Source of the DNA: Granulosicoccus sp045106855
Lineage (GTDB): Bacteria; Pseudomonadota; Gammaproteobacteria; Granulosicoccales; Granulosicoccaceae
Direction: 5' to 3'
NCBI GenBank assembly: GCA_045106855.1
Contig: JBGCFI010000002.1
Location: forward strand, 186,001 to 250,000
Length of the DNA: 64,000 nt
The notes below the pieces were generated by a model. The model was not told where the DNA came from and searched no databases. It saw nothing but the letters and a program-made list of their open reading frames with translations. The position numbers were made by a program, and so were the translations under genes. Of this stretch, positions 8,013-17,314 are shown piece by piece. The number at the start of each line of letters is the position of its first letter. Position 1 is the stretch's first letter.

Positions 8013-11000
8013 TGAGTCGAGACCAACTGTTGATTCAGCAGAAAAACCGTCTCGCCGCCGGTGGGCGCATCAACAGAAACAAGCCTATCCAGTTTACCTA
8101 CGCTGGCCGACCCCTGATGGGATACGAAGGCGATACGCTTGCATCAGCGTTGTTAGCCAATGGTGTGGACATCGTCGGTCGCAGTTTTAAATATGGCCGG
8201 CCACGCGGCATCATGAGCGCAGGAGTGGAAGAGCCTAACGCCATCATGCAGATAGGTTCAACCGAGGCAACCCAGACTCCCAATATTAAAGCTACAGAGC
8301 AGATGCTCTATCAGGGACTTGCCTGCAAACCCGTGAATGGCTGGCCGAATGCCGATTTCGATCTCATGGGTGTTCTTGGCAGAATAGGTGGTGATCTGAT
8401 GACCCCTGGGTTTTACTACAAGACATTCATGTGGCCCAAGTCACAGTGGCTGACTTACGAAAAATTTATACGCAAAGCAGCCGGCCTGGGTCGTAGCCCC
8501 AAGGTGCCTGATGTGGATCGGTATGATCATATGCACCATCACGCTGATGTCGTGATCGTCGGGGCGGGTCCCGCGGGACTGAGCGCTGCTTTGAGTGCTG
8601 CTAAAAGTGGTGCGCGTGTTTTGGTTGCCGATGAACGCAACGAGTTCGGCGGATCACTGCTTTTCAGTAACGAGGCTATGGATGGGAAGCCTGCCATGCA
8701 ATGGGTCTCGGAGGTGGTGGCCCAGCTTAGCTCGAACGAACGAGTCACCCTTTTAAACAATGCAACGGTCAATGGATACCACGATCACAATTTTCTGACC
8801 ATCAGTGAAAGGCGCACAGATCATCAAGCTGAGCATGCCCCGGTCGGAAAGGTAAGACAAAGGTTGCATAAAGTTCGTGCGGGCAGTGTGGTACTGGCCA
8901 CCGGTGCACATGAACGACCACTAGTGTTTGCAAACAATGACGTGCCAGGGTGCATGGTCGCTTCGAGCATATCGCATTACATCAATCGTTTTGCAGTTGT
9001 GCCAGGTCAGCGCCTGGTGGTCGTCACCAGTAACGATAGTGGCTATCAGTGTGCGTTTGACTGGGCGGACGCGGGGCGCGAAGTCGTCGCTATTGTCGAT
9101 ACGCGCAGTAGTCCTGATGGCTCTGTTACAGAGTTCGCCTCGCAACGCGGTATCAGAATAATTACAGGATCTGCGCTGATCGAGGCGCGCGGTAAAAAGC
9201 GTGTTAACGGTGCGGTGGTAGCACCTGTTAATCATGCTGCCTCGTTTGTCGCAGGTGACTCGCAGCTACTTGTCTGTGACACGATTGCCAGCAGCGGAGG
9301 CTGGAGTCCTGCAGTGCATTTGTCCTGTCACACCGGCAGTCGCCCTGTATGGTCCGAAAGCATTAACGGCTTCGTCCCGGGCCCCACGACAGAACAGCGA
9401 TGGACTGCAGGTGCTTTGAGTGGATTAGCGGGATTGGCGGAAGCACTCAATGATGGCAACACTGCAGGTGCTAGCGCTGCCGCAGCATCAGGTCATCAGC
9501 AGGTAGATGACACACCAGCGAAGCTACCTATGACGTCTTCCACAAATGAGAGTGTTTGTGCTGCTATGTCCGTGTACTTGTTGCCGCATACACAGCCATG
9601 TAGTCGAGCGCCAAAACAGTTTGTTGACATGCAGAATGATGTGACCGCTGCCGGAATTGAGATGACTACGCGAGAAGGATTCGAGTCAATAGAACATGTA
9701 AAGCGCTATACCGCACTGGGATTTGGTACGGACCAGGGCAAGACAGGCAACATCAACGGTATGGCGATCGTTGCTAAAGCATTGGGCAAGAGTATTGAAG
9801 AGACCGGTACAACGGTTTTTCGACCGAACTACACCCCGGTAAGCTTTGGCGTTGTGGCCGGTGCGCATACAGGTTCACTGTTTGATCCCCAGCGATTTAC
9901 CCCGATGCATGAGTGGCACCTGGATCAAGGTGCTGAATTTGAGAATGTAGGACAGTGGAAACGACCATGGTATTACCCGCAAAGCGATGAAACCCTTGAG
10001 CAGGCCATTGCGCGAGAACAGCTTGCTACGCGGAACAGTGTAGGTATTCTGGATGCATCAACACTTGGCAAGATTGATATTCAAGGCAAGGATGCACGTG
10101 AGTTTCTCGGGCGAGTCTATACCAATGCCTGGGCGAAGTTACAACCTGGTCAGTGTCGATATGGTCTTATGTGTGGAGAGGATGGCATGGTGATGGATGA
10201 CGGTGTCACTGCTTGTCTTGCCGAAAACCACTTTCATATGACGACAACTACGGGAGGCGCGGCAAGCGTCCTTTCATGGCTTGAGATTTACCATCAAACT
10301 GACTGGCCAGAGCTGGAAGTGTTCTTCAACAGTGTGACTGATCACTGGGCGACCATGGCAATTGCAGGTCCCAACGCGCGCAAGTTGCTTGAAAAACTCA
10401 CCGACGCTGACGTTAGCGCAGATAGCTTCAAATTCATGCAATGGATCAACGCAACGGTGGCAGGGGTTCCCGCAAGAGTTTTCCGTATCTCTTTCACTGG
10501 GGATCTATCTTTCGAAATTAATGTGCCTGCCCACTATGGTCTTGCTGTCTGGAGGGCTGTATTCGAGGCCGGACGGGAATTTGATCTCACGCCCTACGGT
10601 ACGGAGACAATGCACGTTTTACGCGCCGAGAAGGGCTTTATTATCGTCGGACAAGACACAGACGGATCCATGACACCGATCGATATCAATCATGGATGGG
10701 CGGTTGCCAAGAGTAAACCGTTCAGTTTTATCGGCAAGCGCGGTATGCAACGTGCTGATTGTCTACGTAGCGATAGAAAACAGTTGGTAGGCTTGATGAC
10801 AACGGACCCGGATGCACAGCTTCCGGAGGGCGCACAGGCTGTGCGTGATCCAAAGGAGCCAATACCCATGACCATGGTTGGCCATGTGACTTCCAGTTAT
10901 CACAGTGCGTATCTTGACAGGCGTATTGCCATGGGCGTGATAAAAGACGGCTTGGCGCGTATGGGTGAAAAAGTGTACTTCCCGTTGCGCAATGGCTCTA

Positions 11001-11065
11001 TTGTTGAAGCGGTTATTTGTTCCACGATCTTTGTTGATCCCGATAACAACAGGCAAAAAGCATGA
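8009..11065 (+). CDS. soxA: Sarcosine oxidase, alpha subunit
   Basis: 1018 residues, full length. The N-terminal region (to about 100) resembles the 2Fe-2S-ferredoxin-like fold of this subunit. A dinucleotide-binding domain follows with GAGPAG at 185-190 and the DERNEFGGSL block. The C-terminal 400 residues are a GcvT-type tetrahydrofolate-binding domain. The alpha subunit binds NAD and folate and makes 5,10-methylenetetrahydrofolate from the one-carbon unit. Four-base overlaps with soxD upstream and soxG downstream. Confidence 0.95.
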   Translation: MMSRDQLLIQQKNRLAAGGRINRNKPIQFTYAGRPLMGYEGDTLASALLANGVDIVGRSFKYGRPRGIMSAGVEEPNAIMQIGSTEATQTPNIKATEQMLYQGLACKPVNGWPNADFDLMGVLGRIGGDLMTPGFYYKTFMWPKSQWLTYEKFIRKAAGLGRSPKVPDVDRYDHMHHHADVVIVGAGPAGLSAALSAAKSGARVLVADERNEFGGSLLFSNEAMDGKPAMQWVSEVVAQLSSNERVTLLNNATVNGYHDHNFLTISERRTDHQAEHAPVGKVRQRLHKVRAGSVVLATGAHERPLVFANNDVPGCMVASSISHYINRFAVVPGQRLVVVTSNDSGYQCAFDWADAGREVVAIVDTRSSPDGSVTEFASQRGIRIITGSALIEARGKKRVNGAVVAPVNHAASFVAGDSQLLVCDTIASSGGWSPAVHLSCHTGSRPVWSESINGFVPGPTTEQRWTAGALSGLAGLAEALNDGNTAGASAAAASGHQQVDDTPAKLPMTSSTNESVCAAMSVYLLPHTQPCSRAPKQFVDMQNDVTAAGIEMTTREGFESIEHVKRYTALGFGTDQGKTGNINGMAIVAKALGKSIEETGTTVFRPNYTPVSFGVVAGAHTGSLFDPQRFTPMHEWHLDQGAEFENVGQWKRPWYYPQSDETLEQAIAREQLATRNSVGILDASTLGKIDIQGKDAREFLGRVYTNAWAKLQPGQCRYGLMCGEDGMVMDDGVTACLAENHFHMTTTTGGAASVLSWLEIYHQTDWPELEVFFNSVTDHWATMAIAGPNARKLLEKLTDADVSADSFKFMQWINATVAGVPARVFRISFTGDLSFEINVPAHYGLAVWRAVFEAGREFDLTPYGTETMHVLRAEKGFIIVGQDTDGSMTPIDINHGWAVAKSKPFSFIGKRGMQRADCLRSDRKQLVGLMTTDPDAQLPEGAQAVRDPKEPIPMTMVGHVTSSYHSAYLDRRIAMGVIKDGLARMGEKVYFPLRNGSIVEAVICSTIFVDPDNNRQKA

Positions 11066-11742
11066 GTAAGTCAGCATTGGTGGCTGTAATGGATCAGTTC
11101 CCGGATAAGACGACTAGCAAAAGCACTATGTGTTCAGCACTGGTGCACGTTGGATTGCCCAATGTCGGCAATTCTGTTCAGATGGAACAGTCTTCTGCAC
11201 AAACCGTCTATGTTCAGGAGCGTCCGGTAACTGGTTTTTTATTGTTACGGGCAAGTGAGCAGTCAAATGCCTTGAGCGAGGCGCTGCAGGATCGCTGTGG
11301 GCTAGCGCTTAGTTCAAGGCTACAAAGCGATACCAACGATGAATATTGTGTTCGCTGGATGTCGCCGGATAGCTGGCTGTTAACGTGCCCACTTGATCAG
11401 GCCTATGCTATCGAGATTGACTTGCGCAAGGCCGTAGACGCTCATATCGGTATTGTAAATGTATCTGGTGGTTACAGTATTCTAGAGTTATCTGGCAATC
11501 GTGCACGTGACGTGTTGATGAAGAGCACGGGCTACGACACTCATCCGGATAATTTTGCCGAAGGTAAGGTTGTCAACACGACGTTTGCCAAAGCTCAGGT
11601 GACTTTACGTAGTGTCGAACTGAACCAAGGGTGGGGCAGATACGAACTGATTGTTCGACGAAGCTTTTGTGATTATGTCTGGATGTGGATTCAACAAGCC
11701 TCAGAGGAGTTCGGCCTGGACGCATCGACAGGCACTTATTGA
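11062..11742 (+). CDS. soxG: Sarcosine oxidase, gamma subunit
   Basis: 226 residues; overlaps the end of soxA by ATGA. The protein has the GcvT-related small fold of the gamma subunit, with RWMSPDSWLLTCP near 95 and the IVNVSGGYSILELSG segment near 135-150 as recognisable family blocks. The N-terminus is somewhat longer and less conserved than usual. It is the last gene of the operon. No glyA, purU or formate dehydrogenase gene follows, unlike in many sox operons. Confidence 0.9.
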   Translation: MSKSALVAVMDQFPDKTTSKSTMCSALVHVGLPNVGNSVQMEQSSAQTVYVQERPVTGFLLLRASEQSNALSEALQDRCGLALSSRLQSDTNDEYCVRWMSPDSWLLTCPLDQAYAIEIDLRKAVDAHIGIVNVSGGYSILELSGNRARDVLMKSTGYDTHPDNFAEGKVVNTTFAKAQVTLRSVELNQGWGRYELIVRRSFCDYVWMWIQQASEEFGLDASTGTY

Positions 11743-12091
11743 ATCAGCTGTTTCGGTTTATAATGGGTGGGCACAGAGAAAGGAACGGCGCTTTGTAAGG
11801 TGTTGGTCGCTTTTTACTCAAACTCCTTTTTTTATTTATGAAACTCTGGTCCTAGCCTGACACAGGTAGGGCGATTCTGAGTTGTCTGTCCGGATTTTGA
11901 TAGTTGGAGGCTCGAATTCTCAGAGCTGACGTTGTCCACGTAGATTGTCAATCGTCTCTGGAGTGCCCAATCCAGCAGTCGAGAAGTTTCGAACCCTGGC
12001 AAATTGCTTGCCTTCTAGCCGGCAGGGCCGTCCTCAATATAGTCGTTCAAAGAAAGACGAAACGAACCTTCCAGGTCACAGCTTGCAGGTA
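11743..12091. other. Intergenic region between soxG and the lysE-like gene
   Basis: 349 bp between convergent genes. A T-rich stretch (near 11810-11840) might help end sox transcription but I cannot draw a stable hairpin before it. Small frames here (for example 11904-12098) show no protein character. Nothing else is recognised. Confidence 0.4.
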
Positions 12092-12703
12092 TTATTGATC
12101 AGCAAGCGCTAGTTTCAAACCAAGAAAGGCAAATGTCCCTGCAAACGCTCCTTTAATCCAACGCATTACTCTTGGCGATTCGATTACATACGTTCTTGCT
12201 TTCGCTGCAAACGCACCATAAACCACAAATACTGAAAATGTCATAAGCATGAAAACAATGGCGAGATAAGCTAAGTATCCAATGGAGCCTGCCTTTTCGA
12301 TTGGCACAAACTGAGGCAGGAATGCTACGAAAAACAGAGAGAGTTTTGGATTAAGGACATTCAATAATGTGCCTTCTACAGCCGTGCGAAATAGTGATTT
12401 CTCTACAATGTTCTCGTCAATTTGCATCAAACCTTGATCTTTCAAGATGCTCCAGGCCATATAAAATAGATAGGCTACCCCCAAATACTTGATGAATAGA
12501 AACGCAATAGCACTGGCGTGAAAAATAGCGGCAAGACCCAAAATACTAGCGGTCGCTGCAGGCACGATCCCGAAAGTGCAACCAATTGCAGCTGCGACAC
12601 TGGGTTTAAAACCGCGACCTAAACCGATCGCAATAGTGTAAATAACCCCGGTGCCTGGCAATAAAACCACGACCAGAGAAGTCAGCAGAAATTCCACAGT
12701 CAT
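12092..12703 (-). CDS. LysE/RhtB-family exporter
   Basis: 203 residues, the standard length, with about six hydrophobic helices. The N-terminal segment with PGTGVIYTIAIGLGRG and the following TFGIVPAATASILG correspond to the conserved start of LysE/RhtB amino-acid efflux proteins. It exports an amino acid or related small molecule across the inner membrane; substrate unknown. It lies 66 bp after the serine-hydrolase gene on the same strand and may be the last member of that transcript, though a functional tie to sugar use is not obvious. Confidence 0.85.
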   Translation of the reverse strand: MTVEFLLTSLVVVLLPGTGVIYTIAIGLGRGFKPSVAAAIGCTFGIVPAATASILGLAAIFHASAIAFLFIKYLGVAYLFYMAWSILKDQGLMQIDENIVEKSLFRTAVEGTLLNVLNPKLSLFFVAFLPQFVPIEKAGSIGYLAYLAIVFMLMTFSVFVVYGAFAAKARTYVIESPRVMRWIKGAFAGTFAFLGLKLALADQ

Positions 12704-12769
12704 AATATTCTTTGCGTTTACTGTTTGCGGAGCGCTATTCTACCTTGAGTGACTTCTCTGGGTGCAATA

Positions 12770-13858
12770 TCATTGCGCTAACTGGAACAGCAGACTATCC
12801 AGCTCACTGGCTCTGCTATCGTTCAAGTCATCAGATAGATTGACGGATACACTGTACCCGTTAGGATAAACTGCGAAGTAAGCGCCGAACCGACCGCTTT
12901 GTTCGGAACTTTGCCATGTAAAGCTGCCAGCGTGCCAGAAAACAGCGCCAGAAGGGCTCAGTAGCATTAGTGTGCCCAGGCTATAACGAACGTTCCCATT
13001 CACTGTTGTGAATAGCGTTGTCGTGTCAGGATCCTGCCCTATGATGTTATCGGGTTTGTAGTAAGCATTTACAAACGTCAGATAATCAGTAGCGGAAATT
13101 TCCCAGCCACCAAATGCACTTAACAGAGTCCAGGTGGGTGATAGTCGCGCCGAGGTTATTCCTAGTGGCTGCAACACCTGTTGTTGGCACCAGTTTTCAT
13201 AGTCATCCTGAACGATGGCTTCTATGATAATGCCGAGAATCAGGTAGTTAGCATTGGCATAGACGTATCCTGATCCGGGGTCAGCGGCTAATCCGTCTCT
13301 GGCGATAAACTCTAGTTGCCAGTTTTTCTGTTCAAGGCGCATAGTGGGAATTGTTGTGCCTAGTACCGATACATGTGCCGTGTGTATCCCACTGTTGTGG
13401 GTCAGTAGCTGCAGAACGGTAATATCCCTGAGTCTATCGTCACTTGTTTCCAGGCCTGCCAACGTTGCAGGCATCACTTCGCCTAATTTTGCTGATGTCT
13501 GGAAATTGCCCAGTTCCAAAGCCTTTATCGTGCACACTGCAGTGATTGCTTTAGAGAGTGAAGCAACCGGCGCAATGTCAGTCGCTTGCCGGTTTACTCC
13601 GGCGCTATCGACTAGCTCACCTTCGTAAGCCACTGCAATTGCACCGGCGGATAGTTCTTGTTCATTAAGGAAATTCGTAAAATCTGAAATTACAGCGGAT
13701 GATTTTTCAGTGATATCGTTATTAGTCACTAAAGGAGAGGATTCATTCCCGGGTTCTTGTGTAACGTTATTGTTCGTTAAATCAGAGCTACCACAGCTGA
13801 TGCCAATTAAAGCGATCAGTAAAACCAAACACGGGGTTGTTACGCGATTCAGCATCAT
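12770..13858 (-). CDS. Serine hydrolase lipoprotein, class C beta-lactamase/esterase fold
   Basis: About 362 residues from ATG 13858; a TTG two codons upstream is also possible. The signal peptide ends in GISC, so this is a lipoprotein. Active-site motifs of the beta-lactamase/transpeptidase-like family are visible: SLSK near 100 (nucleophile Ser and Lys), YAN near 200 as the Y-x-N motif, and HAG near 310 in place of KTG. Such proteins are mostly esterases or D-aminopeptidases rather than true resistance enzymes. It lies about 40 bp after the GH32 gene on the same strand, so it is probably co-transcribed with the sugar operon. Confidence 0.8.
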   Translation of the reverse strand: MMLNRVTTPCLVLLIALIGISCGSSDLTNNNVTQEPGNESSPLVTNNDITEKSSAVISDFTNFLNEQELSAGAIAVAYEGELVDSAGVNRQATDIAPVASLSKAITAVCTIKALELGNFQTSAKLGEVMPATLAGLETSDDRLRDITVLQLLTHNSGIHTAHVSVLGTTIPTMRLEQKNWQLEFIARDGLAADPGSGYVYANANYLILGIIIEAIVQDDYENWCQQQVLQPLGITSARLSPTWTLLSAFGGWEISATDYLTFVNAYYKPDNIIGQDPDTTTLFTTVNGNVRYSLGTLMLLSPSGAVFWHAGSFTWQSSEQSGRFGAYFAVYPNGYSVSVNLSDDLNDSRASELDSLLFQLAQ

Positions 13859-13898
13859 TGGCAATATCGAACGGATCAGCTCAAGACTATATCATCGT

Positions 13899-15278
13899 TC
13901 ACTTTTCATCATGTTGCGTGACGCTAACCTTTCCAGATGGGTCCGCCGGATAAAAGCACATGGTGGCAACATCAATACCACCTGAGATAAACAGCTCGGT
14001 TAGTCCGTGATCAACAAAGAGTTCGTATTCCAATGTATCGCCAGGTGGGGCCGTGAGCTCTACAGCATTGGTGCTGGCGAATGTGGTAAGCGTTGTGTTG
14101 TTTCCGAGTGTTGATTTGCGATCAAAGATCAGATTCCAACTTCGATTGGCACTGTGGCGCTTGATGGTAAATACGGGTTCTGTTTCGCCGAATAGACAGA
14201 ATTCCAGGCATTGTCCGGGCTTGAGAGACTCCTGGCGCTGTATGCGATAGACGGCACTTTCAGGCTTTCTATTGGCATTGATAAGCGTAAACTCATTCCT
14301 GACGGTATCTGGAACACGTTGTCGTAATCGGTAACCCGCGGACGTATCGACCAGTTCCAGATCTCTCGGTAGGGTAAACGAGCCACGAAAACCCTGAGTC
14401 GGTGTTTCATTGGCATACTGCCAATTACTAAACCAGGCGATAACGCGAGGGGGCATGGCGTCGCGTCCGGCGAATGATTGCACTGCATAGCAATCTCGTC
14501 CGTAGTCGAACCAGTGAATCGAGGCTGCATTTACATCGTGATGGTATCGAAACCCATCGAATTCTCCAATGAAGTATTGTGTACCACTACCACCGCCGCA
14601 TGCGCCTGACCATACTCCTACAATCAAAACCCAGCGGGTTTCTCCGTCGGACATCGGGACTTCGACAAGGTCCGGGCATTCCCAGGCGCCTTCGCCATGC
14701 GCGCCTAGTCCTGCGCCAAATTCACTGGAGAAAGTCCAGTCCAGTAAATCATCAGAACGATAGATACCCACGTGTCGACCGTGAGTGATAAGCATGATCC
14801 AGCTAGCGGTTGCTGCGTGCCAGAATACCTTTGGGTCTCGGAAATCCTTCAATGAGCTCTGGTTATTAAGCACGGGATTGCCAGGCTCTGATTCGAAGTG
14901 TGTTAGTTCGCGATTGGCATACACCAGGCACTGGGTCTGTAACGCCTCACCCTCGGTTTTTTCCAGATGCGCCGTGTAGATAAGTGCCACACTATCATCA
15001 GGCATCGGGACGGCACTGCCTGAGAAGCATTGTCCGCGTTTGTCAGGATACAGAGCGATAGGTAACTCTTGCCAATGGACAAGATCGTCACTGACGGCGT
15101 GTCCCCAATGCATTGGGCCATGTACAACATCGTGCGGATTGTGTTGATAAAACGCATGATGATGCCCATCGATATAGATCAAACCATTTGGGTCGTTAAT
15201 GAATCCGCGTTTTGCTGTGAAGTGCAGGGCGGGGCGCCAACGGCTCTCGACAGGTGTTGTACAAGCCGGTGTATCCAT
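13899..15278 (-). CDS. Glycoside hydrolase family 32 beta-fructosidase
   Basis: About 459 residues from ATG 15278 (a TTG three codons earlier is the alternative). The three GH32 catalytic blocks are present: FINDPNG near 30 (Asp nucleophile), FRDPKVF (the RDP motif, transition-state stabiliser) near 150 and WECPDL (EC motif, acid/base Glu) near 205. A C-terminal beta-sandwich follows. There is no signal peptide, so it acts in the cytoplasm on imported sucrose or fructo-oligosaccharides. The gene directly follows a complete sugar importer. No sucrose-specific fructokinase is visible in the window. Confidence 0.9.
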   Translation of the reverse strand: MDTPACTTPVESRWRPALHFTAKRGFINDPNGLIYIDGHHHAFYQHNPHDVVHGPMHWGHAVSDDLVHWQELPIALYPDKRGQCFSGSAVPMPDDSVALIYTAHLEKTEGEALQTQCLVYANRELTHFESEPGNPVLNNQSSLKDFRDPKVFWHAATASWIMLITHGRHVGIYRSDDLLDWTFSSEFGAGLGAHGEGAWECPDLVEVPMSDGETRWVLIVGVWSGACGGGSGTQYFIGEFDGFRYHHDVNAASIHWFDYGRDCYAVQSFAGRDAMPPRVIAWFSNWQYANETPTQGFRGSFTLPRDLELVDTSAGYRLRQRVPDTVRNEFTLINANRKPESAVYRIQRQESLKPGQCLEFCLFGETEPVFTIKRHSANRSWNLIFDRKSTLGNNTTLTTFASTNAVELTAPPGDTLEYELFVDHGLTELFISGGIDVATMCFYPADPSGKVSVTQHDEK

Positions 15279-15318
15279 CTCGTTCAATCCGCTTTTCGTA
15301 AAATTAAAAAACTGGCGT

Positions 15319-16407
15319 TTAGTGTTCGGTACTTGAAACTACATCACGAGGAAACAAGTGAGCCTGTGCAGCATCAAACGTGAAACCGATGGGTGAACCC
15401 GGATCCAGTACCCGATCCTCGGCAATGGCGGCAATGATTGTTGATCCGTCATGTAGTTGGGTGTCTACAACGGTTTCGCATCCCAGGCGTTCTGTTAACA
15501 AAATATTTCCATGCAGCATGCCTGCTTCGGGAGCTGCTGGATGAAGGTACTGTGGTCTCAAACATAGAACAGCTTGATCGCCAACAGCGAAAACTCTATC
15601 GCGAGTATTAATTTCGATAGGCTCAAGGGACTGATTGGCAACGGTAGCCGTGTTGTCGCGCAGTGATTGCACATGGACGTCGATAAAGTTCATGGAAGGT
15701 GCGCCCAGAAAGCCTGCCACAAAGAGATTTGCAGGTTCGTGATAAAGCTCCATTGGCGTTCCGACCTGCATCACCATGCCGTCCTTCAGGACCACAATTT
15801 TATCGGCCAGGGTCATCGCCTCAACCTGATCGTGAGTTACATAGATCATCGTTGCCTTGAGGTCTTGATGCAGCTTACCAATTTCCATACGCATGCTCAT
15901 ACGAAGCGAGGCATCCAGGTTTGATAATGGTTCGTCAAATAGAAAAACCGCTGGATCCCGGACAATTGCACGGCCAATAGCTACGCGCTGACGCTGACCG
16001 CCCGAAAGTTGAGAGGGGCGTCGATCAAGTAGATGCTCCATCTGCAATATCCGGGCGGCTTCATCCACCTTATGTTTTTTTTCTTCTTTGGAAGCTCCCG
16101 CAATGGTCAGGCCAAAGGCCACATTTTCGCGCACGGTCATATGTGGAAAAATGGCGTAGCTCTGGAAGACCATTGCTATTCCACGCTCTTTAGGTTCAAG
16201 GTCGTTTACCACGCGATTGTTTATTTCGAGCGCACCGGAGGTGATGTCTTCCAGCCCTGCGATCATGCGTAACAAGGTTGATTTCCCACACCCGGACGGT
16301 CCGACAAAGACAGTGAATTCCCCATCTTCTATGTCTATATCCACACCTTTAATGACTTCGGTGCCAGCGTAACTTTTGCGAATATTGTTTAGTTTAACGT
16401 TAGCCAT
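15319..16407 (-). CDS. Sugar ABC transporter ATP-binding protein, MalK/UgpC type
   Basis: 362 residues. Walker A GPSGCGKST is at 36-44, the signature LSGGQRQR near 134, Walker B FLFDEPLSNLD near 155 and the switch His in YVTHDQ near 190. A C-terminal MalK-type OB/TOBE domain follows from about 240. This is the standard CUT1 energiser, forming a homodimer under the two permeases encoded upstream. It sits between the MalG-like permease and the GH32 gene with short spacers. Confidence 0.92.
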   Translation of the reverse strand: MANVKLNNIRKSYAGTEVIKGVDIDIEDGEFTVFVGPSGCGKSTLLRMIAGLEDITSGALEINNRVVNDLEPKERGIAMVFQSYAIFPHMTVRENVAFGLTIAGASKEEKKHKVDEAARILQMEHLLDRRPSQLSGGQRQRVAIGRAIVRDPAVFLFDEPLSNLDASLRMSMRMEIGKLHQDLKATMIYVTHDQVEAMTLADKIVVLKDGMVMQVGTPMELYHEPANLFVAGFLGAPSMNFIDVHVQSLRDNTATVANQSLEPIEINTRDRVFAVGDQAVLCLRPQYLHPAAPEAGMLHGNILLTERLGCETVVDTQLHDGSTIIAAIAEDRVLDPGSPIGFTFDAAQAHLFPRDVVSSTEH

Positions 16408-16434
16408 GATGAAACATTGGTGGTATGCCGGACA

Positions 16435-17313
16435 CTAGCCTTTGACGCCAGTGGAGGCGATGGATGCAATGAAGGCCTTTTGCAAGACGAGATAGAACGC
16501 GAGAACAGGTAGCGTGATTACCGTCAAATACGCCATCAGTTCTCCCCAGGCTGGATTTAACTGAAAGAAGTAACCCAGTCCAACCATAACCGGTCGTACG
16601 CTCTCCTGTTGCACCACAATTAACGGCCACAGATACTGGTTGTACATCACCAGAAACTTCAGGATTGCAGCAGTCGCTATAACCGGCCCCGAAAGTGGCA
16701 TGACTATTCGATAGTAGATTTGCGGCCAACTTGCGCCCTCTACGCGACTGGCTTCAATGAGTTCCTCAGGCAGATCCTTGAAGAACTGAACAAACAGGAA
16801 AATGGTCAGTCCGTCGGCTATCCAGGGAATAATCTGCACATGATAAGTGTTCAACCAGCCTAACTTGAATCCATCCAGACCTATCCAGGGTAACTTGGAT
16901 ACCAACAACAGCAGAGGAATGGCAATGGTTTCGAACGGGATAATAAGCGTTGCCAGGACAATCGATAACAGCAAGCCGCGTCCACGCCATTTGAGAAATG
17001 CAAAGGAGAAGGCGGCCAGAGAGCATAACAGCAGTGACAGAAAAACTGTTGTGGCTGTTACAAAGACAGAGTTAAAAATAAATGTCATGACAGGTGCGCG
17101 CCGGAATGCGTCGTGGTAGTTGTGCAGGCCAATATCACCTACCGGTAGGAAAGCGCGAAGACTTGAGGTGTCGGCGAGTAGTTGCGCCTGTGGTTTAAGT
17201 GATGAAACGACCATGAAAAGCAGCGGAAACAAAAATATAATGGCAATCAGTACCAATACCAGGTAGCGCATCAGTAAGCGAAGGCCATGGTTGTCTTTCG
17301 AAATCGCGCTCAT
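16435..17313 (-). CDS. Sugar ABC transporter permease, MalG type
   Basis: 292 residues from the ATG at 17313, one base after the stop of the upstream permease. A longer frame to 17430 would overlap the neighbour and adds a non-conserved 39 residues. Six helices are expected; the cytoplasmic EAA loop (EASRVEGASWPQIYYRI) is near 190. The start is coupled to the MalF-type gene. The protein pairs with that permease in a CUT1 importer. Confidence 0.9.
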   Translation of the reverse strand: MSAISKDNHGLRLLMRYLVLVLIAIIFLFPLLFMVVSSLKPQAQLLADTSSLRAFLPVGDIGLHNYHDAFRRAPVMTFIFNSVFVTATTVFLSLLLCSLAAFSFAFLKWRGRGLLLSIVLATLIIPFETIAIPLLLLVSKLPWIGLDGFKLGWLNTYHVQIIPWIADGLTIFLFVQFFKDLPEELIEASRVEGASWPQIYYRIVMPLSGPVIATAAILKFLVMYNQYLWPLIVVQQESVRPVMVGLGYFFQLNPAWGELMAYLTVITLPVLAFYLVLQKAFIASIASTGVKG

Positions 17314-17314
17314 G

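Noticed and set aside
11940..12020. T-loop-like TTCGAAACT on the minus strand suggesting a tRNA fragment
   Set aside because: The flanking bases do not pair into a T stem or acceptor stem, so no tRNA can be drawn.
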